Origin: Bin87 sp965220095 | GTDB lineage: Bacteria; Chloroflexota; Dehalococcoidia; Lucifugimonadales; UBA3495 | Assembly (NCBI GenBank): GCA_965220095.1 | Contig: CBDCPD010000003.1 | Coordinates: forward strand, 248,001 to 312,000 | DNA: 64,000 nucleotides | Direction of reading: 5' to 3' | Shown here: piece by piece, positions 46,758 through 55,061 of the stretch | Position numbering within the stretch: the first letter of the stretch is position 1 | Layout of the letters: each line of letters starts with the position of its first letter | The notes under the pieces: generated by a model | What the model saw: the letters and a program-made list of their open reading frames with translations, nothing else | What the model was told of the DNA's origin: nothing | Database searches by the model: none | Made by a program: the position numbers and the translations under genes

Positions 46758-48298
46758 GCCGCCCTCCCCGACAACAGGGTCAGGTAGTCTCCAGCGCGGG
46801 TGGTCTGCACGCTGACCTGAGGCAGGTGGGGATAGAGCTCTATGTCGAGGCGGTTCGGTCTGCCTTCAATCCGGCACAGCAGCAGGTGCTTCACGGCGTC
46901 GAAGCCGACGGCGCCCAGCCGCAGGGCGTCCTGCACGGCGTGATGGACCTCCTGGTGGGAGAAATCCTCCATGAGCCGGAGCACCCGCACGAATTCCCGC
47001 TTGCCACGCTGTCCCATCCTGGCTTCCAGCCGCCGGCGCAGCGTCGCATACTCCTCGGGCAATTCCCATCCCGCCAAGGGCGCGGCCTGGTCCAGCGCCC
47101 CAGTCTTCCGCTCCAAAAGCGGCAGGTAGTGGATGGGATCGAAGATGAAATCGTCCTGCTCGTAAGAGCGGGGATGCCTGGCGATGACCTCAGCTCCGCA
47201 GCTGATGACCACCTGGTCCACGTAGCCCTTCACCAGCACGTCCCGGTGTCCGTAGGCCACCGGCACCGAGTAATCATTGGTGCGGTACCGCACCAGGGAC
47301 AGCGAGCTGACCCGGCTGGCCTGCTGATCGCAGGCGTCGTAGGCCGCGGCGGGCAACGGCAGCAGCGCTTCCAGGTCCCGCTCCATCCGCTGGCCGATGG
47401 TCTCGGTGTGTCCCCGCAGCACGGCGTCCATCCGCGCCAGGCACCGCCCCTCCAAGTGGGCATTCAGCGCCGGGAAACTCGCCACCACCGGTATCGGCAC
47501 CAGGAAATTGCGCCGCGCGTAGCCCACCATGCCTTCGACATTGCCCTTGTCATTCCCCTTGCCAGGACGACCGAACCGGTCCTCGAACAGGTAGTGGGAC
47601 TGCAACTCGGTGAAGGCCCGGGTGCGCTTGCGGCGTCCATGGCCCAGTATCTTGGCCACCGCCAGCTTGGTATTGTCGTACAGGATGCTCTGGGGCGACC
47701 CGCCCAGAAAGGCGAAGGCCGACACGTGGCCGTCCAGAAAGGCCTCGGTGGTCTCCGCCGGATAGGCCTTCACGAAGCAACCGTCGCTGTGGGGCAGGTC
47801 CAGCACGAAGTAGTGCACCTTGCGCTCCACACCGGCGATCACCGCCACTGCCTCCCCGAAATCGCACTGGGCGTGGCCCGGTCCATGGGTCAACGGCACG
47901 AACATCTCCCGGACCCGACGCCGGTGCTCCCTGACGTAGTCCTTGACTATGGTGTGCTGACCATCGAACCCGTACTCGTCCCGCAATCGCTCGAAGATCC
48001 GCTTCGCCGTGTGGCGCTGCTTTCTGGGAACTCGGCCATCGGCTTCCAGGATCGCGTCAATTACGCCGGTGTAAGGCTCAAGCTTCGGCTTGCGCGGCGG
48101 GCTCTGCCGCGTGTAGCCCTGGGGCGTCGCATTGTCCAGCATCTTGCGCACCGTGTCCCGGTGCAGGTCGAACACCCGGGAAGCCTCCCGAACGCTCATC
48201 CCCTCCACCAGGCAGGCCCGCCGCACTTGAAAATACATCTCCACGTGAAACATCCATCGCACCTTCCACAGTCTGAATATCAGCACTATGGAAAGCAC
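46754..48298 (-). CDS. istA: IstA, IS21 transposase
   Basis: 514 residues. The N-terminal HTH reads MSVREASRVFDLHRDTVRKMLD. The DDE core has D in GPGHAQCDFGEAV, D in SILYDNTKLAV and E in NVEGMVGYARRNFLVP. The C-terminal beta domain reads LSLVRYRTNDYSVPVAYGHRDVLVKGY. It is intact and followed by istB, so the element may be mobile. Confidence 0.92.
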   Translation of the reverse strand: MLSIVLIFRLWKVRWMFHVEMYFQVRRACLVEGMSVREASRVFDLHRDTVRKMLDNATPQGYTRQSPPRKPKLEPYTGVIDAILEADGRVPRKQRHTAKRIFERLRDEYGFDGQHTIVKDYVREHRRRVREMFVPLTHGPGHAQCDFGEAVAVIAGVERKVHYFVLDLPHSDGCFVKAYPAETTEAFLDGHVSAFAFLGGSPQSILYDNTKLAVAKILGHGRRKRTRAFTELQSHYLFEDRFGRPGKGNDKGNVEGMVGYARRNFLVPIPVVASFPALNAHLEGRCLARMDAVLRGHTETIGQRMERDLEALLPLPAAAYDACDQQASRVSSLSLVRYRTNDYSVPVAYGHRDVLVKGYVDQVVISCGAEVIARHPRSYEQDDFIFDPIHYLPLLERKTGALDQAAPLAGWELPEEYATLRRRLEARMGQRGKREFVRVLRLMEDFSHQEVHHAVQDALRLGAVGFDAVKHLLLCRIEGRPNRLDIELYPHLPQVSVQTTRAGDYLTLLSGRAA

Positions 48299-48375
48299 CA
48301 GGCGGTACAGTTTTCAACCGCCCAAAAACGCCGGTCGAGCCGCCCACGCGGTACATTTTCTCTCCGCCCTTTACA

Positions 48376-48629
48376 CCCTGGTGTCGGCTCGCTACGAACG
48401 CGGCAGCAGCATCCTCACTTCGAACAAGGGCTTCGGCGAGTGGGGCGAACTGCTGGGCGACAGCGTGATCGCCTCGGCGGTGCTGGACCGACTGCTGCAC
48501 CACAGCCACGTGCTCAACATCCGCGGCGAGAGCTACCGACTGAGAGAGAAACGCCAGGCGGGGCTATTCCCGTCGCAACACCACATCAGCGCAGCGTCGG
48601 ATGAGGCCGGCGACAACTATGCGCACTGA
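48376..48629 (+). pseudogene. istB C-terminal remnant
   Basis: About 84 residues (LVSARYERGSSILTSNKGFGEWGELLGDSVIASAVLDRLLHHSHV ...) nearly identical to the uninterrupted parts of the istB pseudogene at 22.5-23.5 kb. It is cut at the edge of the intact IS21, which probably inserted into it or recombined beside it. Confidence 0.7.
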
Positions 48630-48884
48630 CCAAATCGCTGAGCAAATACCAAGTGGTTCAATTTTAAGCCGTTAAAATGGCTCATTTCTAACCCGTCATT
48701 GACACATCATGCCCATGCTCTTCAAGATGGATGGAATCAGCGAGAGCTGAAGGTGATCAACGAGTAGCCTGCAATTGACGGTGCCGAAATGCACCCATAT
48801 CTCATATGGGCGACGACCAGTAGCGGTGCCAGTCTCCAAGCCACATTGAAAGTGACTCTGCTCGCGTCCGGGAGGTAACAGATA
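48630..48884. other. Intergenic, nothing recognised
   Basis: 255 bases. It contains a TTTTAAGCCGTTAAAATGGCTC stretch that may be the worn end of the older IS21. The ribosome site GGGAGG of the next gene is at about 48870. Confidence 0.35.
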
Positions 48885-49226
48885 GTGGCATCCACTCTTG
48901 AGGAAACCGGCGGTCTGCGTAAATGGATAATCTCAATGGTTCTGATCGGTTTGACCGTGTGCGCCACCTTCCTGGCCGCTACGGCCTTCTTCCCCGGGGA
49001 CACTTATGTGGAGAAGATTCAAGCGGCTTACTTGGACCTTTGGACCAATACGACCCGGCGACAATTCACGGTCGTCATGCAAGAGAATCCCTGGCTCTAC
49101 ATCATCCCCGCAGGTGGCATAGTCTTCATCTCCGGGTGGCAACTGCCACGGAGGTACTACGGACGGGCTATTTTCATGTATATCGTTTTTGGTCTCGGGT
49201 TCGTCGGCGGGCATGTGTTCTGGTAG
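48885..49226 (+). CDS. Small membrane protein (113 aa)
   Basis: A GTG start with GGGAGG 9 bases upstream. Three membrane segments are predicted: WIISMVLIGLTVCATFLAATAFF, WLYIIPAGGIVFISGW and AIFMYIVFGLGFVGGHVF, with a charged loop between the first two. The family is unknown. It stands alone between IS remnants. Confidence 0.6.
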   Translation: MASTLEETGGLRKWIISMVLIGLTVCATFLAATAFFPGDTYVEKIQAAYLDLWTNTTRRQFTVVMQENPWLYIIPAGGIVFISGWQLPRRYYGRAIFMYIVFGLGFVGGHVFW

Positions 49227-49429
49227 TTTGAAGCGCCTTGGCCGCAGATCGTGGCACAAATAGCGATGGCGATGATGTCCAAGAGTTTATGGCGTCGGGT
49301 CCGTTCCACCCGAGGATCCTCCAAGTCGGCGAATTGATCAAGAATAGATGCGTTAGGTGGTTACGCCATATCCCACTGCCTCCACGTGGATCACTGGATC
49401 ATGGCACGTTAGCACATTTCTAAAAATCA

Positions 49430-49949
49430 CATTAAGGCGCGATTGCCCTGCCTTTGACGACCACCGCCTGGTGGCCAATGCTGGGCTGATCCTGCCCGCC
49501 ACGCTGGCCCAGCATCTCGGTCTGTCCCAACTGGTTGACCGGCGCCTGGACCTGGGCGATGGGCCGGGCCGAGCCAACACCGGCGACAAGGGGATGACGC
49601 GGGTAGCGTCTGCGCTGGATGCGGCGACTGCACTGACGATGCCGACGTGTTGCGCACTGGGGGAACAGCCCGCACCCTGGGCGCCTTCCTACGCCGGAAG
49701 AAAGCCCACCTGGGAGCGCCCGAGGCCATCACCGCCACGGCCCACAAGCTGGCCCGCATCATTTACGCCATGCTGCGGTACGGCCAAGCGTACGTGGATG
49801 CCGACGCAGAGTACTACGAAAGCCAGTATCGTCAAAGGGCGCTCCGCGTCACCAAGCGGCGTGCCGCCCAGCTGGGCTACCAACTGGTGCCCATAGCCGA
49901 TGCTCAAGCTCCCGTTGTGTCCCACGCATCAGCGGCCGCGGTGGCGTGA
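49430..49949 (+). pseudogene. Chimeric IS remnant: IS1380 N-terminus joined to IS110 C-terminus
   Basis: The first part reads CPAFDDHRLVANAGLILPATLAQHLGLSQLVDRRLDLGDGPGRANTGDKGM, the N-terminus of an IS1380 transposase. After a frameshift near 49620 (DCTDDADVLRTGGTARTLG) it passes within a few residues into AFLRRKKAHLGAPEAITATAHKLARIIYAMLRYGQAYVDADAEYYE, the C-terminus of an IS110-type (DEDD) transposase. Neither catalytic core is present. Confidence 0.65.
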
Positions 49950-49983
49950 AAGTTTTCGTTGGTCCATAGTCGAGCTAAGGAAG

Positions 49984-50011
49984 AGCACGGCTTGAGTTCG
50001 CCGTGCTTTTC
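49984..50011 (+). terminator. Rho-independent terminator
   Basis: AGCACGGC (49984-49991) pairs with GCCGTGCT (50000-50007) around an 8-base loop, followed by TTTC. It reads rightward after the IS110 fragment and could also act as a hairpin at the end of the convergent DinB-like gene. Confidence 0.6.
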
Positions 50012-50051
50012 GGTAAACCTGTAGAAATTGTCCGGGAGGCCTGCGTTCGGG

Positions 50052-50579
50052 CTAGACGAACCAGCCCATGCCTTCCAAATGGCCGCGCAGGAAGGCTATC
50101 TGGCCTCCGTGGACGATGTTGTCAAAGACCAGGACACCCATGATGGTCTCTTTCGCCTCGGGGTCCGAACCGGGCCTCAGGCTCATGGTGGCGCTCAACT
50201 CCTCATCGGTCACGGAGGACATATAGTCCCGGCAGCAGGCCTTCATGGCCTCGTAGTACCCTACCAGGACGTCTTTGGAGGGAAGCGGCCACGCGGCCAC
50301 GCGCGCCGTGTCCCAGCCTTGGCCGGTCGTCTCCGGGTCGTCGCTCAGGCCGAATTTCTCGCACCAACCGTCCGCTATCCATATCTGAGGCTTGCCTTGG
50401 AACCTGGCATTCATGAAAACGTCCACCACCCGGCTCATGTGGAAGAGGAGCCAACCGATGGAATTGTCGCTGTCGGATATCTGGCGCGCCAGGGTCTCAT
50501 CACTCAGCCCGTCGATGGCGCGGTCTACCATACCCCAGTTACGTTCCAGCGCATTTGAAATCCCGGCGGACACAGCCAT
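50052..50579 (-). CDS. DinB-superfamily protein
   Basis: 175 residues in a four-helix layout: NALERNWGMVDRAIDGLSDETLARQ, then GWLLFHMSRVVDVFMN with metal-binding His47, and near the C-terminus DNIVHGGQIAFLRGHLEGMGW with His157 and possibly His167. The DinB/YfiT superfamily includes metal-dependent thiol transferases and hydrolases of unknown substrate. The ATG start is followed by VSAGISN. It is a single gene, convergent with the terminator at 49984. Confidence 0.8.
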   Translation of the reverse strand: MAVSAGISNALERNWGMVDRAIDGLSDETLARQISDSDNSIGWLLFHMSRVVDVFMNARFQGKPQIWIADGWCEKFGLSDDPETTGQGWDTARVAAWPLPSKDVLVGYYEAMKACCRDYMSSVTDEELSATMSLRPGSDPEAKETIMGVLVFDNIVHGGQIAFLRGHLEGMGWFV

Positions 50580-50687
50580 GATTACTCTCCAAAAGTTTCG
50601 TTAGTTTGGGGTTGCGAGGCTAATTGTAACAGCCCCAAAACTGGAATGGTAAGGTAGCGCCGACGATCAGGAAGAGACCTGTTTACC

Positions 50688-51000
50688 AACCACAGCTATC
50701 ACGCCTGCATCACGGACCGGGACGGCCACACCCTGGACCTCGAGGCCGACCATCGCCGCCACGCCGAGATCGAGAACGTCATCCGAGACCCCGCATCAAG
50801 TGCGGGGCAGGCTCTCAAGTACGGCGTGGGGCTCAACCATCTCCCCTCGGGACACTTCCCCGCCAACGCCGCCTGGCTGGCGATTCAGGTGATGGCGCAA
50901 AACGTGGCCCGCTGGGCAGCGCGCAGGCAGCGCGCATCAGTCTGGGCGATCAACAGGCGACCACCAAGACCCGCCCCTGGAGGATCTTCCCCTATGATGG
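50688..51000 (+). pseudogene. IS1380 transposase C-terminal remnant carrying a small hairpin insert
   Basis: The frame reads NHSYHACITDRDGHTLDLEADHRRHAEIENVIRD, then an 8-residue insert, then LKYGVGLNHLPSGHFPANAAWLAIQVMAQNVARW. The first and last parts are the conserved C-terminal region of IS1380 transposases, including the E of the DDE triad (HRRHAEIEN). The insert is encoded by a palindromic repeat (CCCCGCA ... TGCGGGG, 50789-50807). The N-terminal two thirds are missing. Confidence 0.65.
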
Positions 51001-51054
51001 GTGACGTCGGGACGCCGTTTAGCGCCCCGTAAGTCTCCGGGGCGTGGTGCGTTC

Positions 51055-52449
51055 TCACATTCTCAGCTCCAGTCGCGGGTCCAGGAGGCGTTTCGGCACC
51101 TCCGTTTCGCGCATGAAATGGACCAGCTTCCGGTGCAGTTCCGATGCCACGTCTATGTTGCGCTCGATGATGTTTGTCGACTGGCTGGGGTCGGAGGCAA
51201 GGTTGTAGAGCTTCGAGACCCCAGGGAGGGGACTGTAAAGCAGGCTCCACCCACCGGAGGTAACGGTGGTCACGGGCGGCTCCGTCAGTACCCGGAGCAG
51301 GTTGTCCACGGAGTGCACCGGGTCGCCGGGGTTGGCGAAGGGCAGGCTGCTCACGACGAAATCCCGGCCCTGGGTTGCGGGGTCGCGCAGCGCCGGTGCG
51401 AGGGAGCGGCCCTGCACAAAGTCAGGGATCTCCAGTCCCAGCAGGTCCAGGACCGTGGGCATAACGTCCACCGCGGAGGTGATGCCGGCGTAGTTGCCCG
51501 GCGGTACGCCGGGTGCCCGCAGCAGGAGGGGCAGGTGGACGATCTCTTCGTAGAGCGGCGAGTAGCTCCACTGCGACCCGGGTTCGTCATAGGGTCTCAG
51601 CGTGCCGTCGGGATACTTGTCGGAGCTCATCTTGCCGAACAGGCCGCCGTGTTCTCCAAAATAAAACCCGTGGTCGGTGGTGAAGATCACGATGGTCCGG
51701 TCGGCCAGCCCCATGTTCTCCACCGACCTCAACAGGAAGCCCGCCCACGTGTCGACCATGGTGATCTCGCCGCAGTAGGTGGCGTGCCCCTTCCGGAGCT
51801 GCTCCTCCTGGTACCCGGGCACGTCATGCCAGTTGCCGTACACCGGCAGCACCAGTTCGCCATCGTACCCTGGCCAGTAGAGTTCTGTGTAGTAGGGCGG
51901 CGCATCCCAGGGTTCGTGGGGATCCCAGGTGTCCACGTACAGGAAGAAGTCCTCCTTGTAGTGCCGCTCCAGCCACCGCATGGCGGTCATGAATGTCTTG
52001 GGCGCGTTCCGATCGGCTTCGCTGCGCCATGCCGCCCGCACGTCCAGAGACTCGTTGTGGTAACCGGGCTCGGGGATCAGCGACCAGAGGGTATCCTGCC
52101 CCAGGTTCATGAAGAACGACTGGAAGCCTCGGTCGTAGTTCATCCCGCCCCTGAGGTAGTAGGGGGTGTCGACGGAGGCAGCCGTGTGCATGCCGTGTTC
52201 GGCCAATATCTCGGCCAGGGTGGTCATGCCCTCCGGGAGCGGTTCCCAACCCATGAACGACATGGTCCAGCGCCCGGTCTGGTGGTCTGCCCGTGTGGGC
52301 ATGGTCGGAAATCCGGCAGAATAGTGGTTGTCGAACCTCACCGCGCTTGCCGCCAACGCGTCAAGCGACGGCGTCCGGATGTTGCTGTTGCCGTACGCGC
52401 CCAGGTGATCCCTGCGAAACGAGTCGGAGACGATCCAGATGACGTTCAT
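51055..52449 (-). CDS. Sulfatase-fold (alkaline phosphatase superfamily) enzyme with Thr at the nucleophile
   Basis: ATG 52449 has GGAGG 5-6 bases upstream. The 464 residues start with MNVIWIVSDSFRRDHLGAYG and have later metal motifs VDTWDPHEPWDAP and IFTTDHGFYFGEHG, plus PLLLRAPGV as in type I sulfatases. The signature site reads F-P-T-M-P-T-R: the position normally held by Cys or Ser (C/S-x-P-x-R) is Thr49. Thr cannot become formylglycine, so a classical sulfatase reaction is unlikely; Thr is the nucleophile in related phosphodiesterases. The substrate is unknown. No maturase gene is nearby. Confidence 0.8.
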   Translation of the reverse strand: MNVIWIVSDSFRRDHLGAYGNSNIRTPSLDALAASAVRFDNHYSAGFPTMPTRADHQTGRWTMSFMGWEPLPEGMTTLAEILAEHGMHTAASVDTPYYLRGGMNYDRGFQSFFMNLGQDTLWSLIPEPGYHNESLDVRAAWRSEADRNAPKTFMTAMRWLERHYKEDFFLYVDTWDPHEPWDAPPYYTELYWPGYDGELVLPVYGNWHDVPGYQEEQLRKGHATYCGEITMVDTWAGFLLRSVENMGLADRTIVIFTTDHGFYFGEHGGLFGKMSSDKYPDGTLRPYDEPGSQWSYSPLYEEIVHLPLLLRAPGVPPGNYAGITSAVDVMPTVLDLLGLEIPDFVQGRSLAPALRDPATQGRDFVVSSLPFANPGDPVHSVDNLLRVLTEPPVTTVTSGGWSLLYSPLPGVSKLYNLASDPSQSTNIIERNIDVASELHRKLVHFMRETEVPKRLLDPRLELRM

Positions 52450-52575
52450 GCTGACCTCCGTGTTTTCAGGTGGTTGCGCCGGCGATGTTCTTGGGCATCG
52501 GGCCTCCCAATACGTGGCGATCTGACGATTATCAGTTTGCCGTTTGCCGGTCAATCACCCCCGCCGTGATCACAT

Positions 52576-52691
52576 GGCCTTTTCAAGGTCATTGGATTTG
52601 GACTCTCCCGCTCGTCCCAAGCCTATCGAAGGACGCGCCCATGGTTCGACAAGCTCACCATGAGCGGACGGCTTGTGACTTTGAAAAGGCC
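52576..52691. repeat. 116-bp inverted-repeat element
   Basis: GGCCTTTTCAAGGTCA (52576-52591) and TGACTTTGAAAAGGCC (52676-52691) are inverses with one mismatch. Inside is TGGTTCGACAAGCTCACC, a motif common in interspersed bacterial repeats. It lies between the sulfatase-like and phosphotransferase genes. It could be a MITE or a long-stem terminator. Confidence 0.6.
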
Positions 52692-52725
52692 CGGCGGGGC
52701 ATGGCGATTTCGGTTGCGCTCCGGT

Positions 52726-53874
52726 TTAGCGGGCGAGCAATTCGACCGATTCAAGGTCGGATATGGCAGCATCGAGCCGCTCAAGAGTGTTGTGCAGGTA
52801 CGACGTGGCACGTTCGCCTTCGTAATTGCAGTAACCTCCCGTTACTATCCAAAAAATAAATATCTCCAGCATCGCCAACCGGTAATCGCGCCAGCATTCC
52901 TCAAACGAGTAATCGGCCACGCCGTCGTCCATCAACACGGAGTGATATGTGCGGACCAGAGCCAACTCCGCCTCTCTGCGTCGTTGGGCGGGAAAGGCTT
53001 CGGAGATGAAGGTGGCCACGTCGCAGGTCCCGCGGCCTCGGACGCAAAATTCCCAGTCAACGACCACCACCGGCGGACGTGTCAGGGCATCGTCGGTGAA
53101 GAAGCAGTTGTCCAGGCGATAATCGCCGTGGACAATCGTTCGGGGAGACGTGTTGAGTTCCGATTTTATCCTGGGAACCTCTGACCTCAGCCGATCCCCC
53201 AACCGGCGCAAACCCCGCGGCATACCATCGCCGACATTCTCTATCAGCGACTGCCATGCCCCGGGGTATATTGCCTGGTAGCGTCCAGCTTCCGCTTCCT
53301 TTGACGGCAGCCATTCCAGTCTTTCGAGCGCCGGGCTATCCCACCAGCCCGCCTGGAATCTCGCCAATTGGACGATGGCTTGACGAGCTTCGTCGAGGCC
53401 GCAGCCGACAACGCTATCGCCCTGGCGCGCGTGGTTCATGTCCTCCAGCAGCAGAACAGTATCACCAGTAATCGGATCGATACCCGAGTAGTAACAACGG
53501 GGCGCCGGCAGGTGAGGGTTGGCAGCCAACACCTGGTAAACCCTGACCTCGCGCCGATGCTGCCCCAATCTGTCGGAAACCTCTCTCAGCCCAGGATCCG
53601 AGCCTGGCAGCTTGACGATGATGGTGCTGGGCAGATCCGGCACCCCCGGGTCGTAGTCCACCACCAGCCGAAACAGCTGGTTAACGAACCCGGTACCCTC
53701 GGCAATGGTTTCGGCCGAATATCCGGTGACGGTAACGCCGCCGGAGACGCCGCCACTCTCCAGCGCTACCGTCAGCCAGTCCGGCGTGATGTCGCCAAGG
53801 TCTCTGGGTATTGTCGGACTCACCTTCTCATCCGTCCGCGCACTGCATTGAGCCGTGGCAGCGTCGCGTCCCAC
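52726..53874 (-). CDS. Phosphotransferase of the aminoglycoside/ecdysteroid kinase-like fold
   Basis: 382 residues. The nucleotide loop is IAEGTGFVNQLFRLVVDY, the Lys is in STIIVKLPG, and the catalytic loop is TIVHGDYRLDNCFF with the metal motif VVVVDWEFCVRGRGTCDVATFI. This matches the APH/EcKinase group, which phosphorylate small alcohols, choline-like compounds or antibiotics; the substrate is unknown. A GTG at 53874 lies only a few bases after the methyltransferase stop. A downstream GTG at 53823 is also possible. It probably shares a transcript with the upstream frameshifted methyltransferase. Confidence 0.8.
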   Translation of the reverse strand: MGRDAATAQCSARTDEKVSPTIPRDLGDITPDWLTVALESGGVSGGVTVTGYSAETIAEGTGFVNQLFRLVVDYDPGVPDLPSTIIVKLPGSDPGLREVSDRLGQHRREVRVYQVLAANPHLPAPRCYYSGIDPITGDTVLLLEDMNHARQGDSVVGCGLDEARQAIVQLARFQAGWWDSPALERLEWLPSKEAEAGRYQAIYPGAWQSLIENVGDGMPRGLRRLGDRLRSEVPRIKSELNTSPRTIVHGDYRLDNCFFTDDALTRPPVVVVDWEFCVRGRGTCDVATFISEAFPAQRRREAELALVRTYHSVLMDDGVADYSFEECWRDYRLAMLEIFIFWIVTGGYCNYEGERATSYLHNTLERLDAAISDLESVELLAR

Positions 53875-53877
53875 ATC

Positions 53878-54566
53878 TTATTCGTCTTTGCGGGCGAAGA
53901 AGACACAATGGTCCATCGGCTTCGGGTCCTTAAAGTTCATGACGCCTCCGAGTTTGTCGCCTTCTGCCGGGACAATGCTGAACCCCCGGCCCATCAGGAG
54001 GTCCAGAATCTCCTCCGGATTGTAGAGCTGAAAGGTTCGGTCCGCGGCGTAGTCCCGATCGTACACGGTTGCGACCCCGTTTCCGGTCTTGAACATAAGC
54101 TGGAGTACCCCGCCGGGTTTCAGAAGCCTCGCAAACTCCGGCAGCGTGATGCCCAAGGCAATATCCGGCGCGATGTGTTGGATCACCGCGTTGCAAAGGA
54201 TGAAATCGAACGAGCCGTCCGGATAGTCGAGAGGCCGGCGCAGGTCGGCCACCGATACCCTCTGTGCGATCTCTGGATGAAGCCGCCGGGCTTCCAGGAT
54301 GTTCTCTTCCACGGCGTCCACCCCGAGAATATCGTAACCCTGCTGCCAGTAATGGAAGACATCACGGGCGCCCGCGCCACAGCCTGCGTCCAACCCTCGC
54401 GATCCGGCAGGGATCAGCTCCTGCAGGCGATCCATCAGGTCCTCATCGCCCCTGCCGGGTGGGAGGTTTCGATGTACACGGATTGGATGAAATTATGGCT
54501 TACCTCGGCGTAACGCCGGGCGTGTTGCCGATAAAAGGTCTCAGAATAATCCAGGTTCTGACTCAT
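53878..54566 (-). pseudogene. Class I SAM-dependent methyltransferase with a single frameshift
   Basis: ATG 54566 has GGAGGAG about 9 bases upstream, giving MSQNLDYSETFYRQHARRYAEVSHNFIQSVYIETSHP. Near 54445 one base is gained or lost: the N-terminal frame stops after a few residues, while the next frame continues GRGDEDLMDRLQELIPAGSRGLDAGCGAGARDVFHYW (motif I). LGVDAVEENILEA and LCNAVIQHI follow to a normal end. Restoring one frame gives about 228 residues. Unless this is a sequencing error, the enzyme lacks its N-terminal helix. It was probably a small-molecule methyltransferase working with the kinase 4 bases downstream. Confidence 0.75.
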
Positions 54567-55061
54567 TGCCGGAACTCCTCCGAATTGACTGTTGACTACC
54601 AAATCACGAAGTGTGCCAACCCTCGACATCCTTGACGCGAGACGACCCCTCACGCCGTGCGCATTGCCTCAATCGAAAGGTTACTGAACTACGGTCGCAC
54701 GGGGTCTCCCGGCAGATGCAGCCACGAATTTTGGGATAGGTTACCACCAGCGTCGGAAAGACTCGCTGCAACACATCGGCGGACCTGATCTGTCCGTGCG
54801 TCGCACCGGCGTCCTCTCCGCCTTATTGATACCCGCCGTGGTTCACACAATTGTCATTACGTGAAGCGCTCCTTTCGGTAGCGTCCTATTTGAGGCAATG
54901 CGCGGCAGGACTAATTGTCGCTAATCAACTGTGGCGGTCCCCACTATGTTCTCTTTTCCACTATCCAGGTAGTCTGCCGGATGCATTGACTTGTTTTCAC
55001 AAGGATGCTAAACCGATAATAAGGGCCTTGGCTATTCTCACATCCGCTAATAAGGGATAAC
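54567..55061. other. Gene-free region with two dispersed repeats
   Basis: 54821-54864 (CCTTATTGATACCCGCCGTG ... GTCATTACGT) is repeated at 60258-60303 and 56635-56680. 54891-54928 (TGAGGCAATGCGCGGCAGGA ... AATTGTCGCTAATCA) is repeated at 60150-60188. No gene is seen. The start of the Fic gene follows AAGGGAT. Confidence 0.5.

Larger units (their letters stand above)
45836..48375 (-). mobile_element. Intact IS21-family element
   Basis: The ends are TGTCAAGGGCGGAG (from 45836) and, inverted, TGTAAAGGGCGGAG (to 48375), giving about 2.54 kb. Each end carries two copies of a GGGCGGAG/TTGAAAA ... GTACC motif, as IS21 does. istA and istB are complete. The left flank is the beheaded methylase and the right flank an older istB remnant of another IS21 type; no target duplication is visible. 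Confidence 0.8.

Noticed and set aside
46742..48604. 620-codon plus-strand frame opposite istA
   Set aside because: It is an antisense artefact of GC-rich codon use; istA has all family motifs on the minus strand.
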